Positions 56,468 to 64,000 of a DNA stretch of 64,000 nt are shown here, one piece after another. The notes under the pieces were generated by a model. It had not been told where the DNA came from. It saw nothing but the letters and a program-made list of their open reading frames with translations, and searched no databases. A program made the position numbers and the translations under genes. How positions within the stretch are numbered: the first letter of the stretch is position 1; each line of letters begins with the position of its first letter. Source of the stretch: Trueperella pyogenes. Lineage in GTDB: Bacteria > Actinomycetota > Actinomycetes > Actinomycetales > Actinomycetaceae. The stretch lies in NCBI RefSeq assembly GCF_900460345.1, contig NZ_UHHW01000002.1:1798001-1862000 (forward strand), given 5' to 3'.

Positions 56468-57961
56468 CTACTTTTTGAGCTGGGCGAAGATATCGTTTAG
56501 CTTCGGATATATCTCCTGCTGGATGCGCGATATCTTTCCATAGCGCTCGTGTGCGTCGGCGTCGGGCTCCGTGCGCTCGATGAAGTTGGTCATGGCCGTT
56601 GCTGCGCTGGCGACATCGGGGAACGCACCCACTCCCACCAGGCCCATGATGGCCGCGCCTTGTGCACTGACCTCGTCCACGCCAGAGACGACGATCGGTT
56701 TGCCGGTGGCATCCGCAAAAATCTGCCGCCACAGTTTGTTGCGCGAACCGCCACCGGTGGCGCGCAGCTCCCGGATCTGCCGCCCGGTGGACGCTTCCAC
56801 CCTGCGGATATTTTCCCGCAGTTCGATGGCGATGCCCTCCATAATCGAGCGATACATGTGAGCGCGGGTGTGAGCCGAACCGAAGCCGAGCATGATTCCC
56901 TTTGCAAACGGCTCCCAGTAGGGGGATTGCACCGCATTCCAATACGGGATCGTGAGCAGCCCCTCGGCGCCGAGCGGAACATTTGCGGCCGCCTCGTCGA
57001 GAGCCGGGTCGATGCGGCCCTCGAGAGCGGGGTCGCCGAGTTCCTTGCGGAACCAGTTGAGTAATACCGAACCGGAGTTCTGCACGATCTCCAGCACGTA
57101 CTGGCCAGGGATGCCGGCAAGCAAGGTGCGGTAGGAGGGGTCGAAGGCGAAAGTGGTCGAGTGGATGCCACACACCACTGAGGTCCCAACGTTGACGTAG
57201 GCCACGTCCTCCTCGATCGCATTCGTGCCCAGACCCGCGGCCTGCCCGTCGCCAACGCCAGCAATGAGCACGACGCCGTCGAGCCCCCACTCTTTCGCCA
57301 GCTGTGGCTTCAATTCGCCGATCGTCTCGGTGGGCTTGGCCAGCTCAGCCATCTGGTCACGGCGCACGCCCGCGATCTGCAGCAGCTGTTCGGAGTAGTC
57401 CTGGGCTTTAATGTCCATGAGGTTGAGCGTGTCCGCCGATCCCATCGCGGAGACCCATCGGCCCACCAACTGGTAGGCGAGGTAGGCATGAACGTCCACA
57501 ACTTTCGCCGCCCGTTGCAGCACATCCGCTTCGTTCTCCTTCAGCCACGCCATCTTATACAACGCCGGGGTGGTGTCGGCTGGCTTGCCGGATAGCTCGT
57601 GAATCTGCGGCGAACCATATTTCTTGATCTGCGCCCCGGCGCGCGAATCGAGCCAGAGGATGGCTGGGCGGAGCGCGGCCCCGGCGTCGTCGACCAGGGC
57701 AAATGACTCGCGCTGATGCGTGATACAGATACCCTTGATGCGGCGCTTAACCTCTGCACTGAGATCCGCGAGTGCAGACGTGATCGCCGTGCGCGTCGAC
57801 TCCCACCACTGGCGCGGGTCGTGTTCGTAGCGATCCATCCCCGGCGTGAGCAGTTCAATTGGTGCGGCGCCCGAGGCGAGTACCGCGCCGGATTCATCTA
57901 CCACCACGGCTTTCGAGGCCGAGGTTGACGAATCAATCGCAATAATCAAAGCGTCACTCAT
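56468..57961 (-). CDS. FGGY-family pentulose kinase
   Basis: A 497-residue kinase with the N-terminal phosphate motif IIAIDSSTSASKAVVVDESG, substrate motif ITHQRESFALVDD, WLDSRAG, the catalytic Asp in IAGVGDGQAAGLG and C-terminal RATGGGSRNKLWRQIFAD. It resembles xylulokinase and L-xylulose-kinase-type enzymes, and phosphorylates a ketose or polyol. Its ATG shares one base with the AraD stop (TGATG), so it belongs to the araB-araD operon. Substrate not resolved. Confidence 0.87.
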   Translation of the reverse strand: MSDALIIAIDSSTSASKAVVVDESGAVLASGAAPIELLTPGMDRYEHDPRQWWESTRTAITSALADLSAEVKRRIKGICITHQRESFALVDDAGAALRPAILWLDSRAGAQIKKYGSPQIHELSGKPADTTPALYKMAWLKENEADVLQRAAKVVDVHAYLAYQLVGRWVSAMGSADTLNLMDIKAQDYSEQLLQIAGVRRDQMAELAKPTETIGELKPQLAKEWGLDGVVLIAGVGDGQAAGLGTNAIEEDVAYVNVGTSVVCGIHSTTFAFDPSYRTLLAGIPGQYVLEIVQNSGSVLLNWFRKELGDPALEGRIDPALDEAAANVPLGAEGLLTIPYWNAVQSPYWEPFAKGIMLGFGSAHTRAHMYRSIMEGIAIELRENIRRVEASTGRQIRELRATGGGSRNKLWRQIFADATGKPIVVSGVDEVSAQGAAIMGLVGVGAFPDVASAATAMTNFIERTEPDADAHERYGKISRIQQEIYPKLNDIFAQLKK

Positions 57962-58671
57962 CAGTTCCTCTCCTGGATCTGTCCGTAGACGTTCTGGTAA
58001 CGGTCGTGGAGTTTGTCCACATGTTCTTCGGCAATAGGCTGCGGCTGGCCAAGGCCCTCCGCGATCGCCACGGTCTTGGCCACTTCCTCCACCATGACGG
58101 CAGCCTTGACAGCTGCGGTAGCGTCCTTGCCCACCGTGAATGGGCCGTGATTGCCCATGAGTACCGCAGGCGAACGTGACCCCGCTAGGGTGTCCACGAT
58201 GCCGCGGCCGATCGAGTCGTCGCCGATGATGGCGAACGGGCCCACGGGCACCTCGCCCCCGAATTCGTCAGCCATCATCGTGAGCACACACGGGATCGGC
58301 CGGTGCACGGCGGCAAAGGCGCAGGCGTACGGCGAGTGCGTATGGACCACTCCCCCGACCTCAGGCATGTGGCGATAGACGTATGCGTGAGCCGCAGTAT
58401 CTGACGACGGCGTGAGCTCAGCTGGCGTCCCGTCCTCGATCTTGTCCCCATCCAGCGTGCACACCACCATGGTCTCTGGGGTCAGTTCCGCATAACGCAC
58501 GCCAGAAGGCTTGATGACGAACAGCTCCGCACCCGCCACACGCTGAGAGACGTTGCCTGCCGTCCAGACCACCAGGCCGCCGGCCGGTAGCTCGGCGTGA
58601 AGGTCGCACACTTCGCGCCGAGCTACCGCCACGTTTTCCTGCACGTGGGCAGGAAGATCGGTGAGTTTCAT
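57961..58671 (-). CDS. araD: L-ribulose-5-phosphate 4-epimerase (AraD family)
   Basis: A 236-residue class II aldolase-fold epimerase. Phosphate and zinc motifs are visible: AGNVSQRV, VIKPSGVRY, the zinc His pair in VVHTHSPYACAFA and a third ligand in GNHGPFTVG. The reaction interconverts L-ribulose 5-phosphate and D-xylulose 5-phosphate. It is encoded 7 bases after araB, and overlaps the next FGGY gene. Other members of this family act on fuculose or xylulose phosphates, but pairing with AraB supports AraD. Confidence 0.92.
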   Translation of the reverse strand: MKLTDLPAHVQENVAVARREVCDLHAELPAGGLVVWTAGNVSQRVAGAELFVIKPSGVRYAELTPETMVVCTLDGDKIEDGTPAELTPSSDTAAHAYVYRHMPEVGGVVHTHSPYACAFAAVHRPIPCVLTMMADEFGGEVPVGPFAIIGDDSIGRGIVDTLAGSRSPAVLMGNHGPFTVGKDATAAVKAAVMVEEVAKTVAIAEGLGQPQPIAEEHVDKLHDRYQNVYGQIQERN

Positions 58672-58678
58672 ACGCGCC

Positions 58679-60340
58679 CTACTTGTCGAAGGCTCGGGAG
58701 CGGATGTCCTTCAGCCGGTGCATGAGGAGGTTCTTCCCGCGGCCGAAGAAATCATGCAGCTCACGGTAGATGCCGTAGAGCTCTTCGTACTTGTTAGAGG
58801 CCTCCTCGTCGGGTACGTACTTGTGCTCGGTGACGTGGGACATCGCCTCGGCGGCCGCGTAGACGTCGTCGTAGACACCTGCCGCGACTGCCGCGAAGAT
58901 GGCCGAGCCAAGCGCGCCCGCCTGTTCCGCCTCCGAGATGGAGACGGGGCGGCGGGTGACGTCGGCGAGCATCTGCATAAAGTGGTGATTCTTCAGCAGG
59001 CCGCCGGCGGCCACGATTTCCGTCACGGGCACGCCGTGCTCCTCGAAGTTATCGATGATGACGCGGATCCCGAAGACCGTGCCTTCCATGAGCGCACGGT
59101 AGATGTCCTCCGGGCGAGTCTGCAGGGTCAAACCGATGATCGCACCCGAGAGGCGGGCGTCGGAGAGGATGGAACGGTTACCGTTGAGCCAGTCGAGGGC
59201 GACGAGGCCGTGTTCGCCGATCTCCAGCTCGAAGGCCTTGTCCATCATGTATTCGAGCACCGAGACGCCCGCGTCTCGTGCGGCCTGCTCGTAGCGCTCG
59301 GGCACGCCGTTGCCCTCGAACCATGCGAAGACGTCGCCGACGGCGGTCTGGCCGCCCTCAATACCCCACAAGCCAGCCACAGCGCCGCCGAGCACGTTGC
59401 CGAACACGCCCGGAACCGTGCGATATTCCTCGCTATTGAGGATGTAACAACCAGACGTGCCGATGATGGCGGTGAGTTGGCCGGGTGTGACGGCGTTCGC
59501 GCCGGCCACGACCACGTGGGCGTCGATGTTACCGGCGGCAACCGCGATCCCCTCCGGCAAGCCGGTGAGCTCAGCCGCCGCAGCCGACAGCACGCCCGCC
59601 TGCTCGCCGAGTTGCTTGATCGGCGCGTTCATCTTCTCTTCGAAGACACCACCGAACCCAGGAGCAAGCTGCTCACAGAATTCGCGGCTCGGGTACTCGC
59701 CGTCGGTCAGCATCCGCTTGTACCCCGAGTCCGAGGCCGAGAACGTCAGCTCGCCGGTCAGCTTCCAGGTGACCCAGTCGAGGAGGTTCACGACGACGTC
59801 GGCCGCGGCATACACCTCGGGTGCCTTCTCGAACGTCTCGAGAATCTTCGGGAAGAGCATCTCGGAGGACAAAATGCCGCCGTAACGCTCCAGCCATTCT
59901 TCTCCGCGCGCCTCGGCCAGCGCAATGATGCGGTCGGCCTGGTCCTGAGCACCGTGGTGCTTCCACAGCTTGACGTAGGCGTGCGGATTGGCGGCGAACT
60001 CCTCCTTCTCACACAGCGGGGTGCCCTCGGCGTCGGTGACGAAGACCGTGGCCGAGGTGGCGTCAATCCCGACGCCGACGATGTCGCTCGGCCTGACGCC
60101 CGCGTCCTCAATCGCCGCCGGGATTGCATTGGCCAGGACGTCGATGTAGTCGCGCGGGTTTTGAAGAGCGAACTCCGGTGGGAGTTTCTGGTTGTCTCCC
60201 GCAGTGAGGGTGCGGTCCATGACCGCGTGCTTGTAGGTGCTCACAGCGGTGCCGACCTGGAAACCGTCCGATGCACGTACCACCACAGCACGGCCGGACA
60301 GGGTTCCAAAGTCAACACCAACGAGGTACTTTTCAGTCAT
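58679..60340 (-). CDS. araB: L-ribulokinase
   Basis: A 553-residue AraB-type FGGY kinase: VGVDFGTLSGRAVVV at the N-terminus, the family-specific KLWKHHGAQDQADRI region, the AraB-like AAGNIDAHV, IIGTSGCYI and VAAGGLLKNHHFMQMLADV. It phosphorylates L-ribulose to L-ribulose 5-phosphate, which AraD then epimerises. The start ATG 60340 has AAAGGAG. No L-arabinose isomerase is in the window; L-ribulose could come from an AraA encoded beyond the right edge or from oxidation of L-arabitol or ribitol. Confidence 0.94.
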   Translation of the reverse strand: MTEKYLVGVDFGTLSGRAVVVRASDGFQVGTAVSTYKHAVMDRTLTAGDNQKLPPEFALQNPRDYIDVLANAIPAAIEDAGVRPSDIVGVGIDATSATVFVTDAEGTPLCEKEEFAANPHAYVKLWKHHGAQDQADRIIALAEARGEEWLERYGGILSSEMLFPKILETFEKAPEVYAAADVVVNLLDWVTWKLTGELTFSASDSGYKRMLTDGEYPSREFCEQLAPGFGGVFEEKMNAPIKQLGEQAGVLSAAAAELTGLPEGIAVAAGNIDAHVVVAGANAVTPGQLTAIIGTSGCYILNSEEYRTVPGVFGNVLGGAVAGLWGIEGGQTAVGDVFAWFEGNGVPERYEQAARDAGVSVLEYMMDKAFELEIGEHGLVALDWLNGNRSILSDARLSGAIIGLTLQTRPEDIYRALMEGTVFGIRVIIDNFEEHGVPVTEIVAAGGLLKNHHFMQMLADVTRRPVSISEAEQAGALGSAIFAAVAAGVYDDVYAAAEAMSHVTEHKYVPDEEASNKYEELYGIYRELHDFFGRGKNLLMHRLKDIRSRAFDK

Positions 60341-60371
60341 TCGAACGCTCCTTTGCGTCTTTCGCTAGCTG

Positions 60372-61739
60372 TTAGGCGGCATCCGGGTGCAGGTGGCGAC
60401 CCCAGAATCCGTCTTCGGAGAAGAGTTTGTCCACGACGTCGTCGAACAGGCCCAGATCCGTGAGGATGTCGAGAACCGTGTAGCGCGGGCGAATCATTTG
60501 TGCCTTGTAATGGGTCTCGCGGAAGCGATCCCAATCAATCTTCAGCATCTCCGGATGGTAGGGAGCACCGACCGTCTTGAGCATGTCCCACGCCTGCTGT
60601 GCGGGGATGATCTGAGCCGCGCAGCGCTCCTTGATGGTAGGCCACTTCTGCGTAAGCAGCCCGATGCGCTCACGCAACTCCTCCTCGCTGAGCAACTTAC
60701 CCACCGAGTGCTTGACCGCTTCCTCAGCGATTGTGGGGATGAGAGTGGCACGTACGTTGGCCGCTACTTCATCGGCGCTCTTCTGGGCGGCGACTGCGCG
60801 GTCGGCGTCGAAGTCCTTCTCAGTCAGCTTGAGGAACTCCTCCCAGATCGCGAGCGAGGCAACCGTCCCCACGCCCACCTTGTTGCCGTGGCTGAGCGGC
60901 GGTTCCCAATCGAGCCCGTGGCCCTCCATCTCCCACACGTGGGAGAATTGATGGCCCGCGCCTGAGGCGGGCCGGGAAGACTGATGTGCCTGCATAGCCA
61001 GGCCGGACATCAGCTGCCCCTCGCCCAGTTTGGCTATGGCATCGTGCTCGCACTCGTGCACGGCCTGCGGGTTGGCCAGCGAATCCATGAGCGGGCCTTG
61101 TACCAGGCTCCACACGTATTCGTCTATGGGTTCGATGCCCAGCTCGTCTGATAGGATCCAATCCGCGCCTGCGGGAATCTTCTCGATGAGATCACCGTAA
61201 CCAGTGGCAGTGAGGCGATAGGGCGCCTTCATCATCGTCTCGATATCCATCACCAGACCAGCGGGCGCCGGGCAGTTGCGCGTGATCTTAAAGCCGTCTT
61301 TCGATATCGAGGCGCCAAACGAGGCGAAGCCGTCCACGGACGCCGCCGTGCACACATTGATGTACTCGCGCCCCAACTCACCCGAGGCCAGCTTGGCGAT
61401 ATCGTTGAGCGTTCCACCGCCGATCGACAGCGCCACAGTGTTTTCGTAGGTGCGCAAGACCTCGCGCAGTTTCTCCACGTTCTCGTATCCAGCGTAAAGA
61501 GTCGGAGTTCCGGGAAAAATGTAGGGCTCGTCAGCGAACTCCACACCGGCCCTGCGCAAAGATTCGACGACGACGTCGCCCACGGCGTCGTACGTGTTCT
61601 CATCCGCAACCACCAGCACCTTCTGCCCAGGGTAAAGGCGCGCGAACAAAGGCCCGGCCTCCTTGTTTACATCATCGCCGAAAATGATGTCCTTCGTTTC
61701 CGTGGCAGTCTTGAGCGCCTGGTCAATGAGCTCGGACAT
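60372..61739 (-). CDS. sn-glycerol-1-phosphate dehydrogenase-like protein (AraM/EgsA family)
   Basis: About 455 residues, somewhat longer than Bacillus AraM. The iron/zinc-alcohol-dehydrogenase fold is indicated by VALSIGGGTLNDIAKLAS, AASVDGFASFGAS, the metal-binding region ASGAGHQFSHVWEMEG and PLSHGNKVGVG. Family members reduce dihydroxyacetone phosphate to glycerol 1-phosphate, but in sugar operons may act on other polyol phosphates. ATG 61739 (AAGGAAC upstream) overlaps the end of the DeoR gene by 17 bases. The presence of an araM relative next to araB and araD mirrors the Bacillus arabinose operon. Confidence 0.88.
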   Translation of the reverse strand: MSELIDQALKTATETKDIIFGDDVNKEAGPLFARLYPGQKVLVVADENTYDAVGDVVVESLRRAGVEFADEPYIFPGTPTLYAGYENVEKLREVLRTYENTVALSIGGGTLNDIAKLASGELGREYINVCTAASVDGFASFGASISKDGFKITRNCPAPAGLVMDIETMMKAPYRLTATGYGDLIEKIPAGADWILSDELGIEPIDEYVWSLVQGPLMDSLANPQAVHECEHDAIAKLGEGQLMSGLAMQAHQSSRPASGAGHQFSHVWEMEGHGLDWEPPLSHGNKVGVGTVASLAIWEEFLKLTEKDFDADRAVAAQKSADEVAANVRATLIPTIAEEAVKHSVGKLLSEEELRERIGLLTQKWPTIKERCAAQIIPAQQAWDMLKTVGAPYHPEMLKIDWDRFRETHYKAQMIRPRYTVLDILTDLGLFDDVVDKLFSEDGFWGRHLHPDAA

Positions 61740-62523
61740 TGTCCGTTCCTTCCTTGTTGGCAACAATAACGTTGGTGAATTCGCTTAAATCGTTCAATTC
61801 TTGGTCAGAGATCGAATCGTCGATGATCAAGTAGGAGAAATCTGAAAGGTCCGCGATACGGTTGAGCGCAACGCGGTTAAGTTTGGAAGCCGTGATGGCC
61901 AGAATGGGCATATCTGTCCTGGCAATTACCTCCTGTTTGAAGAGGGCTGCATCGCTAAAAGGGTGGTAGATGGACTTGCCTCGTAGGGCCGCCGCCCCGA
62001 AAATCGCCGTCTCGAACGCGAGCTCGTTGACCTGGCGCGTGGTGGCCGGGCCAAAGAATGCATCGAGCTGCCGGATGTGACGGCCGCCGAGCAGCGTCAG
62101 TGACTGATGCTCACCCGCACCGATGGCACGTGCCGCAGGTAACGCGTTCGTGATGAAAGCTTTAGCTTCGGGGATGTCGATGTGTTCAAGTGCGTAGTAG
62201 GCGCTTGACGAGTCGTCTATGAAGATCGTCGAGCAGGTGGCCACCAGTTTCGCCGCCGCCCGCGCCACGGACTCCTTCGCTTCCCTCTCCTGGCGGAGCC
62301 GGAAGGAGAAGGGTGCCTCTGAAATGGAGGAGACCAGGAGACAGACCGTGCCGCGGTGGCGCGAAATCATTTGGCGAGATTCAAGTGCTGCAAGATCGCG
62401 ATAGAGCGTCATCTGAGAAACACCGAAGTACTCGGAAAGATCCTCCACACGGAACGAGCCGCGATCTATGATCAGCTCGACGATGCGTGCTTGGCGCTCT
62501 TCTCGCGTCATCTTGGCAGTCAC
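61723..62523 (-). CDS. DeoR-family regulator of the polyol/pentulose operon
   Basis: A 266-residue protein with the DeoR winged helix (REERQARIVELI, FRVEDLSEYFGVSQMTLYRDLAALESRQMISRHRG) and a C-terminal sugar-phosphate-sensing domain. Within the latter, SIFIDDSSS-like (TIFIDDSSSAYYAL) and FGAAALRG stand where other DeoR proteins have G-G-T and G-x-G-G motifs. GTG 62523 is used, with AGGGGG upstream; ATG 62511 is an alternative. It is embedded in the operon it probably controls, between an FGGY kinase and the AraM-like gene. Confidence 0.87.
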   Translation of the reverse strand: MTAKMTREERQARIVELIIDRGSFRVEDLSEYFGVSQMTLYRDLAALESRQMISRHRGTVCLLVSSISEAPFSFRLRQEREAKESVARAAAKLVATCSTIFIDDSSSAYYALEHIDIPEAKAFITNALPAARAIGAGEHQSLTLLGGRHIRQLDAFFGPATTRQVNELAFETAIFGAAALRGKSIYHPFSDAALFKQEVIARTDMPILAITASKLNRVALNRIADLSDFSYLIIDDSISDQELNDLSEFTNVIVANKEGTDNVRAH

Positions 62524-62566
62524 GTCAACCCCCTACGCTTCAGCTGAGTCCAGTTCGAACCAGCAG

Positions 62567-64000
62567 TTATTTCCGATTCTCCGCCACGTAGTCAACCACG
62601 GCGTGGATGTGGTCCTGGTTGATCGCGAACTGTTCGATGTACTTGTCCGCGAAGAACTTGTACTCATCGTGGCGGTTCATGTTCGGCTCGATCCGTTCGC
62701 GCTCGTGAACCATCGCGTTGGCCGCATCCTGGACCGAGTCATACAAGCCGGCGCCGGCCGCCGCCAGGATGCACGAGCCGAGGGTGACGGCGTCGCCGAC
62801 CTCGGTCAAGGTGATGGGGATGCCGGTTACGTCGGCGTGCATCTGGATCCACTCGCGGGACTTGGTGGCACCACCGCAGGCCACGAACTGTTCCACGTCG
62901 AACCCAGCCTCGCGAAGCTTGCGCATCGACGCCTCCACGCCGTAGCACACGGCCTCCTGGATAGCGCGGTAGACGTGTTCGCGGGTATGCGACAGCGACA
63001 GGCCGGTGAAGACGCCTCGCGCTTTCGCATCCGACCACGGGGTGCGATTGCCCTGGAAGTACTCGTTGACGATGAGGCCATCGCAGCCAATCGGGATATC
63101 CCGCGCACGAGTATTCATGACGTCGTAAGCACCAATGCCGATCTCATTGGCCGCCTTCTCAATGTCCTGGCAGAACTGATCCTTAAACCACTTCAATACT
63201 GAGCCCGACGACGTCAACGACGTTTCGACAGTGTATTGACCAGGGACGACGCCGTCGGTGTAACCGCCGAAGAAACCCGGGCCAGAAACCGGCTTTTCAG
63301 CCTGGCCCGACATGACGTGAGAGGAGCCGGTGACCAGGGACATCTTGCCCGGCTGGAGGACGTTCAGGCCGATCTGACCGTGCCAGGCGTCGCCGCCGCC
63401 CTGCGCGACTGGCGTGCCGGGGATGAGACCGAGGGCCTCGGCCGCGCGCTTGGTTAGGCCACCAAGGTGAACGCCGAGGTCCACCACGCGCTCGGGCAGC
63501 TTATCGAAGACGTCGCCCGCACCGGCCTGCTCGTACAGATCCACAGGCCAGCCGCCGTTGTCGCGGTCGTAATAAGCGCGATGAGCTGCAGTATTAATGT
63601 TCTGGGTCCACTGGCCGGTGAGCTGAAAGGTCAGCCAGTCCGGGGCATCGAGGAGTTTGTAGGCCTTGTCGTAGACCTCGGGCTCGTTTTCTCTTAGCCA
63701 GGCAGCCTTGAAGGGATACCACTCGGCTGTCGGGGGCAGGGTGCCGCCTCCGGTGTACCGCGTGACCGGGGACGTCGAGTCCTTCACCCGTGCGGCTTGC
63801 TCAGTTGCGCGCACGTCCATCCACATGATGGCGTTACGCAGTGCATCGCCGTTTTCGTTCATCGGCACGACGGTCATTGTGGTGGCATCGTAGGAAATAC
63901 CCGCAATCTCTGGGGGCTCGATGCCCGCCCGCGCCATGACGCGGTGCGTAGACGCGATCAGTGCCTGCCACCAGTCCTCCGGGCTTTGCTCTGCCCACCC
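62567..64000 (-). CDS. FGGY-family carbohydrate kinase, truncated at the window edge
   Basis: The frame is open at the right edge; its first visible residues are GWAEQSPEDWWQALIASTHRVM and 477 codons are present. Motifs are IMWMDVRATEQA, LTFQLTGQWTQN, the catalytic-Asp region AQGGGDAWHGQIGLN, TGSSHVMSG, and VACGGATKSREWIQMHADV. The N-terminal phosphate-1 motif is lost. It resembles neither AraB nor XylB closely and may phosphorylate a polyol or unusual ketose. It is the first visible gene of the minus-strand polyol/pentulose operon, 43 bases before the DeoR gene. Confidence 0.87.
   Translation of the reverse strand, partial: GWAEQSPEDWWQALIASTHRVMARAGIEPPEIAGISYDATTMTVVPMNENGDALRNAIMWMDVRATEQAARVKDSTSPVTRYTGGGTLPPTAEWYPFKAAWLRENEPEVYDKAYKLLDAPDWLTFQLTGQWTQNINTAAHRAYYDRDNGGWPVDLYEQAGAGDVFDKLPERVVDLGVHLGGLTKRAAEALGLIPGTPVAQGGGDAWHGQIGLNVLQPGKMSLVTGSSHVMSGQAEKPVSGPGFFGGYTDGVVPGQYTVETSLTSSGSVLKWFKDQFCQDIEKAANEIGIGAYDVMNTRARDIPIGCDGLIVNEYFQGNRTPWSDAKARGVFTGLSLSHTREHVYRAIQEAVCYGVEASMRKLREAGFDVEQFVACGGATKSREWIQMHADVTGIPITLTEVGDAVTLGSCILAAAGAGLYDSVQDAANAMVHERERIEPNMNRHDEYKFFADKYIEQFAINQDHIHAVVDYVAENRK

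Noticed and set aside
56358..57290. A 311-residue N-terminal extension of the DhaK-DhaL kinase.
   Set aside because: It overlaps the FGGY kinase gene in another frame, is rich in Arg and low-complexity sequence, and a good ribosome-binding site with the normal DhaK start occurs at 56357.
53532..64000. Long open frames on the plus strand opposite the dehydrogenase, DhaK-DhaL, FGGY and araB genes, one about 600 codons long.
   Set aside because: They are antisense shadows produced by high GC and codon bias; their translations show no family motifs, and the minus-strand frames encode recognisable enzymes.

Overview
The window reads as one 64 kb carbohydrate-uptake and catabolism region of a Gram-positive actinobacterium. 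The moderate GC content, the actinobacterial form of xylose isomerase, the many LacI/ROK/DeoR-controlled sugar ABC operons and the oxygen-independent sulfatase maturase together suggest a host-associated member of the Actinomycetaceae (Arcanobacterium/Trueperella-like). The genus is inference; no rRNA or core marker gene is present.

Layout. 1-2.4 kb: end of a FadR-type regulator, a GntP gluconate-type permease and a dehydrogenase remnant. 2.5-8.3 kb: LacI regulator, EbgA/EbgC beta-galactosidase and a DMT permease. 8.4-13.2 kb: CUT1 ABC importer with an (alpha/alpha)6 glycosidase. 13.3-20.6 kb: LacI, a second CUT1 importer, a GH2 beta-glycosidase and a mutarotase. 20.7-23.4 kb: NhaC-type antiporter and MalY-type lyase. 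23.5-30.0 kb: xylose operon xylA-xylB-binding protein-ATPase-permease, with a dead, divergently oriented ROK repressor (30.4-31.4 kb). 31.5-38.9 kb: an unusual operon with a CUT1 importer, class II aldolase, archaeal-type ADP-dependent-kinase homologue and mannose-isomerase-like epimerase, divergent from a DeoR regulator. 39.0-45.8 kb: ROK regulator, YicI-type alpha-xylosidase and a fourth CUT1 importer. 46.3-46.7 kb: RelB antitoxin and a truncated RelE toxin. 46.7-52.8 kb: sulfatase, LacI, MFS porter, anaerobic sulfatase-maturating enzyme and TauE/SafE exporter. 52.9-64 kb: polyol/tetrulose/pentulose catabolism (RpiB-type isomerase, polyol dehydrogenase, fused DhaK-DhaL kinase, two extra FGGY kinases, AraD, AraB, AraM-like dehydrogenase, DeoR).

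How it works together. Oligosaccharides are bound by four lipoprotein-dependent CUT1 importers. None of these has an ATPase gene, so they probably share an MsiK-type ATPase encoded elsewhere. The sugars are then hydrolysed in the cytoplasm by GH2, GH31 or GH63-like enzymes, and xylose from the alpha-xylosidase could feed XylA/XylB. The sulfatase block would desulfate host glycans or small sulfate esters, with SafE as a possible exit for sulfate or sulfite. The most distinctive element is the 31.5-37.9 kb operon. It encodes an import-isomerise-phosphorylate-cleave route for an aldose whose identity is not obvious, using a kinase family best known from archaea. Base composition is visibly lower in GC across about 30-46 kb than across 53-64 kb, so the window looks like a mosaic.
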